Assembly: GCA_937883755.1 (NCBI GenBank)
Contig: CAKZYA010000059.1
Location: 186,001 to 250,000, forward strand
Source: an uncultured Flammeovirgaceae bacterium
GTDB lineage: Bacteria; Bacteroidota; Bacteroidia; Cytophagales; Cyclobacteriaceae
Direction of reading: 5' to 3'
DNA: 64,000 nt
In this document: one piece after another, positions 32,176 through 40,768 of the stretch
Numbering within the stretch: the stretch's first letter is position 1
Layout of the letters: the number at the start of each line of letters is the position of its first letter
Program-made: the position numbers and the translations under genes
The notes under the pieces: generated by a model
The model's input: only the letters and a program-made list of their open reading frames with translations
Told to the model about the DNA's origin: nothing
Database searches by the model: none

Positions 32176-32586
32176 CTATAACTGAAAAATCTCTGCTCTT
32201 TCCGGCTGAAAAATAATATCTTTTACTTGAATGTTGATTTTCCCACCAGGGGCATTCCACTGAATTACATCCCCTCTTTGGTAGCCTAACAAAGCTACCC
32301 CGATGGGGGAAAACACCGACACCCGGTCTTGTTTGGCATTCGCTTCTTTTGGATATACTAACCGAAACTTAAATTCTTTACCGGTGCTCAGAAATTTTAC
32401 CACCACTACCGTGTTGAGGGTCACTACATCATCCGGAATCAGGTGGGTTTCTACGATCTGGGCCTGTTCTAACGCTTCCTGAAGTTTTGCTACTTCTTGG
32501 CTGATATGCCCTTGCTGAAATTCTATCCGTTTAATTTGTTCCTGAAGGCGAGCCTGGTCTAGCTGGCTTACGACGATCTTTCTCAT
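32176..32586 (-). CDS. GreA/GreB-type elongation factor (Rnk-like)
   Basis: A 136-residue protein with a short coiled-coil N-terminus (RLQEQIKRIEFQQGHISQEVAKLQEALEQAQ, split) and a C-terminal GreA/GreB domain (VYPKEANAKQDRVSVFSPIGVALLGYQRGDVI, split). The coiled coil is shorter than in GreA (about 158 residues in all), as in Rnk-like or Gre-like factors that bind RNA polymerase at its secondary channel. It lies next to other stress-type genes; no operon partner is evident. Confidence 0.85.
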   Translation of the reverse strand: MRKIVVSQLDQARLQEQIKRIEFQQGHISQEVAKLQEALEQAQIVETHLIPDDVVTLNTVVVVKFLSTGKEFKFRLVYPKEANAKQDRVSVFSPIGVALLGYQRGDVIQWNAPGGKINIQVKDIIFQPERAEIFQL

Positions 32587-32753
32587 ATTTCTTTTACTTT
32601 ATGCTCAATGTAACATTTGCTATCTCACAGAATGTATTCCTTTTGTCACCCAGGTGCATCAGTTTTTGAGTAATTGGGGGGTAGCTTAAGCAAAAAAAGC
32701 CTGACTACTAAAAAATAACTCCCCCCCGTTCCTCACTCACTTGGCTCTTGCGA

Positions 32754-33113
32754 CTAGGACTGCTTAATCCAGTGGATCGCCCGATCTTGTTCCGAATAAT
32801 GAAAACTTTTCAGTTGGGTTTCTCGAAGCTGGTGCGCTAACTGTTCGGCTTGGTCTAGCCAATCGCTACACGTAATAATAACGGCTTTTTCAAAGACTCC
32901 CCGCTTCCCAAAGTTGTACCGAAAATCTTCTACCAAGGTATCTAACGAAAATCCGTGGTCATCTACGTACTCAATCAATAAGCGTAGTTTAGGATGCTGC
33001 TGCAACTTTTGGTGTAGCTCCATGAGCCAAGGCTTCATATCGGCGGTGCTGGTGGTACTATCGGTGCGAAAGCCCACAATATCATCCCTGCCAGTGCTAA
33101 TAGGTTCGATCAT
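32754..33113 (-). CDS. SpoIIAA-like / STAS-fold protein
   Basis: A 119-residue soluble protein matching the SpoIIAA-like (DUF3478) group: the central LRLLIEYVDDHGFSLDTLVEDFRYNF (split) and the C-terminal HYSEQDRAIHWIKQS are typical. It overlaps the upstream membrane-protein gene by 17 bp, so both are read together. Members of this family bind lipophilic molecules, but the role here is unknown. Confidence 0.75.
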   Translation of the reverse strand: MIEPISTGRDDIVGFRTDSTTSTADMKPWLMELHQKLQQHPKLRLLIEYVDDHGFSLDTLVEDFRYNFGKRGVFEKAVIITCSDWLDQAEQLAHQLRETQLKSFHYSEQDRAIHWIKQS

Positions 33114-33726
33114 AGTATACGGTCATTTTTTTGGAATGAATTTTACCCGGACGGTGACCCATGTACTGTTGTAGCTCGCCTAGCTTGAAGTAGGTATAGA
33201 ATAAGCTACCTCCCAGCAAAAGCGCAAGCCCGACCGCTTCGTAGGTAAGCGTAACGAGTCCAGTCAACAGGTTGATCACTAAAAACAGCCCAAACAAAAC
33301 AGATAAGACGTTCGCTATCAGTAGTACTTTTATTGCCGGCATCCGCTCCCGTAGGTCGCTATACCGCTTCACGTTGGCTATTCCGGTAATAATTAACCAG
33401 GCAGCTAATATCTCCCAAAAAAGCTGTACAGAAAAAGCAGCCGCTACGATCGCAAGACTTCCTAACAGCAGCTCGGCTAGCCCCTTCTTGGATAAAGGGC
33501 ATTCTTGATACTGATGGCTTACCAGTGGGTTAATATTCTTCGCAACTGTGACCAAACCACTAATGGTCAGTAGTATTCCGAAAGGCATCATCATGGCCTG
33601 AAGTGCCTGCCCAGGATAACAGAGCGCTACCAAGCCAAAGGTGGCCGCCCCGATCCCTCTAAATAGTAAGCTATCCCGATCTTTTATGAGTTGTCGTTCC
33701 ATAATTTTTTGTGTTAATGGGTTCAT
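33097..33726 (-). CDS. HdeD/DUF308-type membrane protein
   Basis: A 209-residue inner-membrane protein with six hydrophobic segments arranged as three helix pairs, the DUF308 pattern (GIGAATFGLVALCYPGQALQAMM and LLGSLAIVAAAFSVQLFWEILAAWLIITG, split). HdeD proteins help against acid or membrane stress. It precedes the SpoIIAA-like gene with a 17-bp overlap. Confidence 0.8.
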   Translation of the reverse strand: MNPLTQKIMERQLIKDRDSLLFRGIGAATFGLVALCYPGQALQAMMMPFGILLTISGLVTVAKNINPLVSHQYQECPLSKKGLAELLLGSLAIVAAAFSVQLFWEILAAWLIITGIANVKRYSDLRERMPAIKVLLIANVLSVLFGLFLVINLLTGLVTLTYEAVGLALLLGGSLFYTYFKLGELQQYMGHRPGKIHSKKMTVYYDRTY

Positions 33727-33929
33727 AGTCGCATACTCATTTCTCTACGCTACAACCTTTCCCGTATGCTTTTCAAAGGTCGGTAGAACCATCCTCGAAT
33801 CAAACGACCTTCATCACATTGCTTCGATGATCTTCGTCACCCAAAAGCTAGTAGATCAATCCTAAAATGTGTTACTTAGACCATAGGGCAGAAAATACCC
33901 TTTCGGCTAATCGACCGTAGACTGTTGAT

Positions 33930-35099
33930 ATGAAGACTATTAAGCACCAACCACCCACCAGCGAACACACAGCTTCGTACCAGGCCATTGCCCACTATTT
34001 CCCCAATGTCATGATTGCAGTCGTTTCGGCTGACCATCGCATTTTATTTATGGAGGGGGATGAAATGCAGAAGTTGGGTCTTAAGCGGGAGCAAATTGAA
34101 GGTAAGACTATCGGCGAATTGGGCTACTTTTCTACTCAATGGAAAAACCAAATGCTGGAGTATACACGCAAGACATTAGCCGGAGATAGTTTTTCCTACG
34201 AAATCCAGCACAAAAGTCGGGTCTACCGGGTCAATACGGTGCCCTTACGGGATGAGTCGGGAAGCTCACCAGATCCCTCAACTTTAAAAGATGACCAGCA
34301 AAAAAATCCGTTCCGGGTGCTGTTCGTCTATACCAACATCACCGAACAGAAACGTACCGAGGTGGAAATGCTGAATGCCCTGAAAAAGGAGCGGGAACTG
34401 GGGGAGCTAAAATCCCGCTTCGTATCAATGGCCTCCCACGAGTTTCGCACCCCCCTAAGTACCATTTTGTCATCGGCTAACCTGATTGCCCGCCAGAATG
34501 AGCCAGGACAGGAAGAAAAACGGCTCAAGAACGTGGAGCGGATCCGCTCCAGTGTGCGAAACCTAGTGGATATTCTCAATGAGTTTCTTTCGCTGGGCCG
34601 CTTGGAGGAAGGAAAGGTGAGTGCTAATCCGGAAGTTTTTGACCTGGTAGGGTTTATGAATGAAATTGTGCAGGAGTTGCAGCACGCCCATAAACCCGGT
34701 CAGCAAGTACACATCAACTCACCCCAATCTGCTATTGAGGTGCAGGTAGACAAGCAGTTTGCCCGCAACATTTTTCTCAACCTGCTTTCCAATGCCCTCA
34801 AATATTCCCCGGAAGGAAAGCCCGTAGACATTGTGATCGACCATCATCCGCCTACCTTCAGCGTACAGATTGCCGACCGGGGCGTAGGCATTCCTGAAGA
34901 CGAGCACAAGCATTTGTTTGATCTGTTTTTTCGGGCCCGTAATGCGACTAATATTCAGGGTACTGGTTTAGGGCTGCCGATTGTAAAAAAGTACATTGAT
35001 CTGATGCAGGGGGATATTGCCGTAGAAAGCCAACTGGAAAAGGGTACCACCTTTACCATCACCCTGCCCTTAGCGCAAGCAAAAATAGAAGCGGTATGA
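33930..35099 (+). CDS. PAS-containing sensor histidine kinase
   Basis: A 389-residue soluble kinase. A PAS domain covers about residues 15-130 (PNVMIAVVSADHRILFMEG, then KLGLKREQIEGKTIGELG). The HisKA domain has the phospho-acceptor His in MASHEFRTPLSTIL (about residue 171). The HATPase domain shows N-box NIFLNLLSNALKYSPEG (about 278), G1 IADRGVGIPEDEH and G2 GTGLGLPIVKKY. No membrane segment is present, so it senses an internal signal. Its stop overlaps the response regulator start by 4 bp, so the pair works together. Confidence 0.93.
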   Translation: MKTIKHQPPTSEHTASYQAIAHYFPNVMIAVVSADHRILFMEGDEMQKLGLKREQIEGKTIGELGYFSTQWKNQMLEYTRKTLAGDSFSYEIQHKSRVYRVNTVPLRDESGSSPDPSTLKDDQQKNPFRVLFVYTNITEQKRTEVEMLNALKKERELGELKSRFVSMASHEFRTPLSTILSSANLIARQNEPGQEEKRLKNVERIRSSVRNLVDILNEFLSLGRLEEGKVSANPEVFDLVGFMNEIVQELQHAHKPGQQVHINSPQSAIEVQVDKQFARNIFLNLLSNALKYSPEGKPVDIVIDHHPPTFSVQIADRGVGIPEDEHKHLFDLFFRARNATNIQGTGLGLPIVKKYIDLMQGDIAVESQLEKGTTFTITLPLAQAKIEAV

Positions 35100-36154
35100 A
35101 AAAGCTATTATTGATTGAGGACAACCAGGACGTGCGGGAAACCACGGCCGATATTCTGGAGCTGTCGGGCTACGAGGTAACCGCCGTAGACAGTGGGCGA
35201 GCCGGAGTGGAAACCGCGCTCAACCAAACACCCGATTTGATTATCTGTGATATTATGATGCCCGGTTTGGATGGCTACGGGGTGCTGCATATCCTTAGTA
35301 AACGAGCCGAGACCACCGGAATTCCCTTTATATTCCTAACGGCTAAATCGGAAAAAACCGATATACGTAAAGGCATGAACCTAGGGGCGGATGATTATCT
35401 GACCAAACCATTCGAGGAAAGCGAGCTGCTGGATGCGGTAGAAACCCGGCTGCGTAAGAGTAATCAGCTCCGCCAGGAATACGCCCCGGATTCGGATGGG
35501 TTGGATCAGTTTTTTCAGCAAGCCCGGACGTTTGCCGATCTAAGAGAACTTTCGGCAGAACGAACAGTAAAGGTATATCAGAAAAAATCTGACCTGTTTC
35601 GGGAAGGAGATATGGGGCAGTGGCTGTATTTTGTGAACCAGGGTCAAGTAAAAACCTACAAAACCAGTGAAGACGGCAAAGAACTGGTAACCGGGATGTC
35701 CGGACCTGGTGACTTTCTGGGCTATATGGCGTTGCTTGACGATAACCGAAAGCACAGCGAAACGGCTACGGCTTTGGAAGCAACAGAAGTAAGCCTGATT
35801 CCTCCGGATGATTTCTTCCGGCTACTGTACGGCAACCGCGAAGTGGCGGGAAAATTCATTAAAATGTTATCGCATCATTTAGTAGAGCGGGAAGAGCAGT
35901 TGTTACATATTGCCTATCACTCAGTACGGCAGCGGGTGGCCGCAGTGCTGCTTCGGTTGGCCGAAATCCAGGTGAAAAGCGAGGAATATCCTGTGATTAC
36001 CCTTACCCAGCGCGACTTAGCGGGCTTGGCGGGTACAGTGAAAGAAACCGTAACCCGCACCCTGGCCGATTTTAAAGAGGAAGGCCTAATTGACATTGAC
36101 CGGATGAAAGTAGTTATTCTTAACCAGCCAGGGCTTCAGCGGGCCACCAAATGA
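35096..36154 (+). CDS. Response regulator with receiver, cNMP-binding-like and Crp-type HTH domains
   Basis: A 352-residue regulator with an unusual three-part build: receiver domain (residues 1-125; Asp in PDLIICDIMMPG about 52; Lys in LTKPFEE about 103), Crp-like sensor barrel (FREGDMGQWLYFVNQGQVKTY, about 165-280) and Crp-type HTH (TLTQRDLAGLAGTVKETVTRTLADF, split, about 300-335). Phosphorylation thus controls a Crp/Fnr-like DNA binder. It is coupled to the kinase gene by a 4-bp overlap. This REC-Crp layout is mostly a Bacteroidota feature. Confidence 0.93.
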   Translation: MKKLLLIEDNQDVRETTADILELSGYEVTAVDSGRAGVETALNQTPDLIICDIMMPGLDGYGVLHILSKRAETTGIPFIFLTAKSEKTDIRKGMNLGADDYLTKPFEESELLDAVETRLRKSNQLRQEYAPDSDGLDQFFQQARTFADLRELSAERTVKVYQKKSDLFREGDMGQWLYFVNQGQVKTYKTSEDGKELVTGMSGPGDFLGYMALLDDNRKHSETATALEATEVSLIPPDDFFRLLYGNREVAGKFIKMLSHHLVEREEQLLHIAYHSVRQRVAAVLLRLAEIQVKSEEYPVITLTQRDLAGLAGTVKETVTRTLADFKEEGLIDIDRMKVVILNQPGLQRATK

Positions 36155-36222
36155 TACGCTATGTATTATTAGAGTCTGGAACTATAGTATCAGAATTGCT
36201 AGTATTCCTGAGTGGGCTTGTC

Positions 36223-36227
36223 GTACA
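36223..36227. repeat. Target-site duplication GTACA, left copy
   Basis: GTACA directly before the left inverted repeat of the Tn3-family transposon. The same five bases follow the right repeat at 44426-44430. Five bp is the standard duplication for Tn3 elements. Confidence 0.9.
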
Positions 36228-36265
36228 GAGGTCTGGCAACTATACGTGCGAAATCCGCCACCCTA
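36228..36265 (+). repeat. Tn3 left terminal inverted repeat
   Basis: Starts GAGGTCTGGCAACTATAC and continues with TGCGAAATCCGCC. It matches the inverted right end in 29 of the first 32 bases. Tn3 repeats are normally about 38 bp and start with G. Confidence 0.9.
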
Positions 36266-36288
36266 TTTATCAGGATAATAATTTGATC

Positions 36289-36421
36289 GTCCATCAAACG
36301 GTCGTTTGATAGACTTAAAAACTCTTCCTTAAAATAGCAGGGTTTTCACCATATTCTCCGTTCATCTTTTCGTCTATCAATCAAAATTCATATACTTGTA
36401 CTTGTTAATGAGTTTATAGAC
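36289..36421. promoter_or_regulatory. Candidate res (resolution) site of the Tn3 element
   Basis: Four related half-sites in opposed pairs: GTCCATCAAACG and its mirror CGTTTGATAGAC form a 26-bp palindrome at 36289-36314; GTCTATCAA at 36372-36380 and its mirror TTTATAGAC at 36413-36421 bracket a second, 50-bp region. The shared half-site GTCYATMAA directly upstream of a serine resolvase gene is what a res site needs. Confidence 0.6.
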
Positions 36422-36442
36422 TTTTCTTCACTCCACAAGCCT

Positions 36443-36997
36443 GTGAACATCGGATACGCTCGCGTCTCTACCAAAGACCAAAAATTAGATGCCCAAATTG
36501 ATCAACTCACTGCTGCCGGTGCTGAGCAAGTGTTTGCTGATATTGCCAGTGGAGCTAAGTCGTCTCGTCCAGAACTGAATAGAATGAAGGAGCAGTTGCG
36601 CCAAGGCGACACGTTAATTATCCAACGCTTGGATCGGCTGGGCCGATCTATGAATGATTTAGTAAGGTGGGTGCAATTACTCGACGATCAAGGGGTAAAG
36701 TTTAAAAGCCTGACTGAAAACATAGACACAACTACTCCAGGGGGAAGACTGGTTTTCCACATCTTTGGAGCTTTAGCTGAGTTTGAACGTAACTTGATCC
36801 GGGAGCGTACTCGTTCCGGATTAAATGCAGCACGAGCAAGGGGGCGTACTGGTGGCCGTAAACGAGTGTTGTCAAAAAAACAGCAACAGGCACTCAAAAC
36901 TTTGTACGATACCGGAGAACATACCATTCAGGAACTGATGACCCAGTATAGTATCAGCCGGGCAACTTTATATAAGGTAGTAAACGGAAGCTACTAG
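36443..36997 (+). CDS. tnpR: Tn3-type serine resolvase
   Basis: A site-specific serine recombinase of 184 residues that resolves cointegrates at res. The catalytic Ser lies in YARVSTKDQ (about residue 9), the catalytic Arg region in IQRLDRLGRSMNDL (about 60-73) and REEs of the family in FEERNLIRERTR-like LAEFERNLIRERT (about 114-126). The C-terminus is a HTH_7 (IQELMTQYSISRATLYKVV). The start is GTG at 36443. The res-like half-sites lie just upstream. The length is standard. Confidence 0.93.
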   Translation: MNIGYARVSTKDQKLDAQIDQLTAAGAEQVFADIASGAKSSRPELNRMKEQLRQGDTLIIQRLDRLGRSMNDLVRWVQLLDDQGVKFKSLTENIDTTTPGGRLVFHIFGALAEFERNLIRERTRSGLNAARARGRTGGRKRVLSKKQQQALKTLYDTGEHTIQELMTQYSISRATLYKVVNGSY

Positions 36998-37097
36998 TAC
37001 CGAACTTCGTTTGACTGCATTCTGTAATCTTTGGTAAGCCCTCTTCTTTCTTTTTTAGTTACCTAAAATCATTCCCTTTATCCGCAACTACAGACAT

Positions 37098-37856
37098 ATG
37101 AAGGAAGAGCAACCATATAAAGAAATTAAGCCCATCAAAAAGCTCGAGCATCTGGTGCATTCCTTCTGGATGCACCGAAACTTATCGGATGACCCTGAGC
37201 AGTTGACAATTGTGCCGGATAGCTACTTTAAAATAGTTTTTGTAGTACAGGATGGTAAGGTAGTGAAGTACTTTATGACGGGTCTATGGATCAGAGAAAA
37301 CAGCTTTATTACTCCTCCTAATGCCACCAATTACGGGTGTAGATTGAAGATACTAGCTCCTGAATTTTTGATCCATCAGGAAGTTGCATCTATCCTCCAA
37401 GATTTCAAGCAGTTAGATTTAGCATACTTAAATCTAAAGCATTTTGACCTTTCTTCCTTCGAGAAGATAGTAGATCAATGGCAAATTGAGTTACTAAAAA
37501 TAAAGTCTTCAAGAGATATAGCTAGTAACAAGCTAAGACTATCTCAATTGTTAGACATCACGAAAGGAGACATAACGGCCAAGCAAGTGTCAGAGCAAAT
37601 ACTCTGGACAAATAGGCAAATCAATCGCTATATGAACAAATACCTGGGAGTTTCACTGAAAAGGTATCTCAATATTCAGAAGGTTTATCAATCGTACATT
37701 CAAATCAGAGAAGGGCGGTTTTTTCCTGAGAAAAACTACTTTGATCAAGCCCATTTTGTCAGAGAAGTGAAAAGGCATACTGGCGAGACACCCACCAAAC
37801 TTCATGAAGCGAAAAACGACCGATTTATACAATTAAAGAATATCCAGCAGAAATAG
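37098..37856 (+). CDS. AraC-family regulator, Tn3 passenger
   Basis: A 252-residue regulator. The N-terminal domain (LEHLVHSFWMHRNLSDD, IVPDSYFKIVFVV) is of the DUF6597-like type. The C-terminal AraC HTH is recognisable (TAKQVSEQILWTNRQINRYM, then FDQAHFVREVKRHTGETPTKL, about residues 215-237). It is the first passenger gene and probably controls the lipoprotein and reductase genes behind it (22-bp gap). The codon use is more A/T-rich than in neighbouring chromosomal genes. Confidence 0.85.
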   Translation: MKEEQPYKEIKPIKKLEHLVHSFWMHRNLSDDPEQLTIVPDSYFKIVFVVQDGKVVKYFMTGLWIRENSFITPPNATNYGCRLKILAPEFLIHQEVASILQDFKQLDLAYLNLKHFDLSSFEKIVDQWQIELLKIKSSRDIASNKLRLSQLLDITKGDITAKQVSEQILWTNRQINRYMNKYLGVSLKRYLNIQKVYQSYIQIREGRFFPEKNYFDQAHFVREVKRHTGETPTKLHEAKNDRFIQLKNIQQK

Positions 37857-37878
37857 GTTTGTACAAAACTTATTTCCT

Positions 37879-38664
37879 ATGGATAAATACACACTCACCT
37901 TCCTGTCGCTACTTAGCTTTCTGTTTTTTATCAGATGCTCATCTCCCCAAGAAAAGAATGGAGGAGCCAACCCAGACGAATCTGAATCTTCTGGCGAGTC
38001 AGAACCCCAGCAACAGTACGGTAAAACCAACTATGCTGTTGTCTGGGAATGGGCAACAACGGATGCTGCATTGGTTAAAAACAACATCGTGCAAATATCC
38101 AATGAACTTACTGACTTATGGAAGCGGGACATTATTGAAAATGCATATTTTGATTCCGAACCCCAAACGGATCAACTAGCCAATCTTGCTAATATTGCTT
38201 TCTTCCTCAAAGCAAAAGATCAGACTGCAGCCAGATCAGTTTTGGATGGTTTGACGGTGGTAACTAAGGACATAGCCAGTTACCAATTACATCCTGTCGG
38301 ACAGCTATGGTTAGACAGAAAAACAGCGATAATCAACGAAAAGGGGATCACCAAATCATATGCAGCCGTATGGACGACTAAAAAATCGCCCTTTCAGGGA
38401 GAGGAGGCGGATCAGCTCCTCAAAAACCAGAGTGACGCCATACTGGCGCTTTGGAATGATGGCATTATAGAAAACGTATACTTCGATATTGAAGGTACTT
38501 ACTCTCCGAATGAAGTAACCGATTTTGTCTTTTTTGTGAATGCCAATTCACTAGCTGAGGCAAAAAGCATTTGCGAATCCCTTCCATTCTATAAAGAAGA
38601 AGTTGCTTCCTATGAAATCCATCAGGCAGGTGTATTCTGGATGGGCAAATTCAGTAACAACTAA
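37879..38664 (+). CDS. Lipoprotein with duplicated YCII/ferredoxin-fold-like domain, Tn3 passenger
   Basis: A 261-residue lipoprotein: signal with lipobox (FLFFIRCSSPQ, Cys about residue 15), a Ser/Glu linker, then two similar domains. Domain 1 (about 48-145) has YAVVWEWATTD, LWKRDIIENAYFDSE and IASYQLHPVGQLW. Domain 2 (about 155-258) has YAAVWTTKKSP, LWNDGIIENVYFDIE and VASYEIHQAGVFW. Each looks like a dimeric alpha/beta-barrel (YCII, muconolactone isomerase-like) unit; the tandem pair would fold as one barrel. The ligand is unknown. The reductase gene follows after 26 bp. Confidence 0.7.
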   Translation: MDKYTLTFLSLLSFLFFIRCSSPQEKNGGANPDESESSGESEPQQQYGKTNYAVVWEWATTDAALVKNNIVQISNELTDLWKRDIIENAYFDSEPQTDQLANLANIAFFLKAKDQTAARSVLDGLTVVTKDIASYQLHPVGQLWLDRKTAIINEKGITKSYAAVWTTKKSPFQGEEADQLLKNQSDAILALWNDGIIENVYFDIEGTYSPNEVTDFVFFVNANSLAEAKSICESLPFYKEEVASYEIHQAGVFWMGKFSNN

Positions 38665-38690
38665 GTTCAACCCTTCAATACTACAAGCTC

Positions 38691-39992
38691 ATGCGTATTT
38701 TAAAACAGGAAATATACTTTCCAATCATCATTGCTATCCATTTTCTCTTCTGGATTATAGATCTATATTTTTACGATGGTTCATTTAGAGAAATATCCTC
38801 TGATACCCTATTTTTTGGTGAACTAACCAATGAGTCGTGGAAAAATATACACCGCATTCTGGGCGAGGTGTTTTCTTCTTGGGTCGTTACTGTTTTTGCC
38901 TTCAATTTTTTAATGGCAACCCGCGCAAGATGGGTAGAGCGCATTTTTGGAGGTTTGGATAAAATGTATCTCATCCACCGACGATCAGGCGTCATTGCAG
39001 TATTTCTATTGCTCGCCCATTTCATTGTAGTTCCAAGAGATCTTACCGAATTTACTCCTGGCAAACCACTAGGCTTTTATGCTTTTGCCCTCATTATTAT
39101 AGGAGTCATACTATCCGCTGCCCCTGTTTTCAAAAGAAAAATACCCTATCACAAATGGAAGAATATTCATAAGCTGATGGGAGTGTTTTACGTGATGGGA
39201 GTAGTACATGGACTGATGGTTCATAGCTTAATAAAAGAACTACCCATCACCCGAGTGTATGTATTTGGCATGGCCTTCATTGGTATTGCCGCATGGGTAT
39301 ATCGAGCGCTTCTATTTAACATTTTTAATAAGAAGCTTGAGTACAAAATAGTAGACATAAAGGATTTGGGTTATCAGATCACGGAAATACTGATGAAGCC
39401 CGTCAAGAAAGAACTGAATTATTTAGCCGGCCAGTTTGCCTTTTTCAAGCTTCCTACTTTTAGCACACAAGAACAACATCCATTTACTATCAGTAGCCAT
39501 CCGTATAGCGAAACTCTTCGGGTTACAGTCAAAGGCTTGGGAGATTATACCGATAAGCTAGGTTCGGAGGTAAACGTTGGCGATAAAGCGTGGTTGGAAG
39601 GCCCTTATGGACATTTTTCATCCAGTTATATTAAAGAGTCTGATCAGATCTGGATTGCGGGTGGGATAGGCATTACACCATTCCTATCACTTATGCGCGA
39701 TATACACCCTAACCAGGTTCATCTATTTTGGTGCGTCAACAAAAAAGAAGAAGCAGTTTATGCTGATGAACTACAGGAGGTTGCCAGCAACAATCCTAAT
39801 TTTCACTACACCATTTGGTCATCCGAAGTCTCTGGTCATTTAACGGCTGATAAGCTGGGCATTGACAACTTTAAAAATAAGGGATACTTGATTTGTGGGC
39901 CTGCTTCTCTAAAAAATAGTATGATGAAGCAACTCCGGCAACAAGGAGTGAGCCAGGAAAATATCTACGATGAAGAATTTGCCTTCCGATAA
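38691..39992 (+). CDS. Ferric-reductase/NOX-like transmembrane flavocytochrome, Tn3 passenger
   Basis: A 433-residue membrane oxidoreductase. Six N-terminal helices (to about residue 215) contain His pairs suited to bind two hemes (IHRRSGVIAVFLLLAHFIV split; HKWKNIHKLMGVFYVMGVVHGLMVH split). An FAD-binding FR-type domain follows (HPFTISSHPYSETLRV, about 262-277), and then a NAD(P)H site (IWIAGGIGITPFLSLMRDI, about 316-334; LFWCVNKKEEAVYADELQ). It would move electrons from NAD(P)H across the inner membrane to an acceptor such as ferric iron, oxygen or a periplasmic partner. The adjacent lipoprotein may be that partner. Confidence 0.88.
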   Translation: MRILKQEIYFPIIIAIHFLFWIIDLYFYDGSFREISSDTLFFGELTNESWKNIHRILGEVFSSWVVTVFAFNFLMATRARWVERIFGGLDKMYLIHRRSGVIAVFLLLAHFIVVPRDLTEFTPGKPLGFYAFALIIIGVILSAAPVFKRKIPYHKWKNIHKLMGVFYVMGVVHGLMVHSLIKELPITRVYVFGMAFIGIAAWVYRALLFNIFNKKLEYKIVDIKDLGYQITEILMKPVKKELNYLAGQFAFFKLPTFSTQEQHPFTISSHPYSETLRVTVKGLGDYTDKLGSEVNVGDKAWLEGPYGHFSSSYIKESDQIWIAGGIGITPFLSLMRDIHPNQVHLFWCVNKKEEAVYADELQEVASNNPNFHYTIWSSEVSGHLTADKLGIDNFKNKGYLICGPASLKNSMMKQLRQQGVSQENIYDEEFAFR

Positions 39993-40005
39993 AAACTACT
40001 AAAAA

Positions 40006-40731
40006 ATGACAACACAGAACGCTAAACTCAGAGCAATAGTCTCTATCAGAAACTTAGTACTCGGTATTGCTACCGACTGGAAAGAACTAAACTCATTGGG
40101 TAATGAAATTGATGAATTGATTAATTCTGCTAGTATCACATTTATAAACCAGACTCCAGTTGCAGCTCACGAGCGATGGCTGATTGAGATAGGTCACATT
40201 CAAAAGGATACAACTGCCCTTAAAGGCATTATGAAGAAAGTTGTTCGTAAAATCAACCACCGAGATGCTAAGAACTTGGCAGAAATATGGAATAGCCATA
40301 AAGAGCATTCTACCGATTTGCTGAACCGCTTGAACACATTGTATGACTTAGGTAAAGCACACCTTCCGGAAAGTTATCATAGTGCCTGGACAGAGAGGTG
40401 GACAGTCATCTTTGACAAATTTATGGCTATTCAGGAACTGGCGGAAGGGAGTAGTTTACACCTCTCTATGATAGGCGAATATGCACCCGAAGAAGTAGAT
40501 GAACTGACTGATACCATTTTACGGCATATGCCCAGAAGATACACATTGGAAGAGGCTATTCAGTACGAAAAAGAATACATGGAGGCTTACGAACAATTGA
40601 AGAAAGAAGCAACCCAGAAAAAGAATCTATGGGATCGATTCCTAGATATTCTAGCCGGAGGGTTTCAGCAAAGCCCAGCCGAGAGAGTGATGATGCAACG
40701 GTGGGTAAATGGTGAAAAAGGCGACTTGTGA
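40006..40731 (+). CDS. Unknown soluble helical protein, Tn3 passenger
   Basis: A 241-residue, mostly helical, charged protein without signal or membrane segment. Landmarks: NLVLGIATDWKELNSLGNEIDEL (split) at the N-terminus, MPRRYTLEEAIQYEKEYMEAY (split, about residues 175-195), and a conserved-looking end QQSPAERVMMQRWVNG. I do not recognise a domain. It starts 13 bp after the reductase gene, so it is co-expressed with it. Confidence 0.75.
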   Translation: MTTQNAKLRAIVSIRNLVLGIATDWKELNSLGNEIDELINSASITFINQTPVAAHERWLIEIGHIQKDTTALKGIMKKVVRKINHRDAKNLAEIWNSHKEHSTDLLNRLNTLYDLGKAHLPESYHSAWTERWTVIFDKFMAIQELAEGSSLHLSMIGEYAPEEVDELTDTILRHMPRRYTLEEAIQYEKEYMEAYEQLKKEATQKKNLWDRFLDILAGGFQQSPAERVMMQRWVNGEKGDL

Positions 40732-40768
40732 AATAATAAAATATAATCCAACCTAAACTCAGACGAAA

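Noticed and set aside
32670-32725. GGGGGG/CCCCCC pair around 32678-32718 as a structured RNA or terminator
   Set aside because: The arms are simple homopolymers about 40 bp apart with an unstructured interior; this may be chance.
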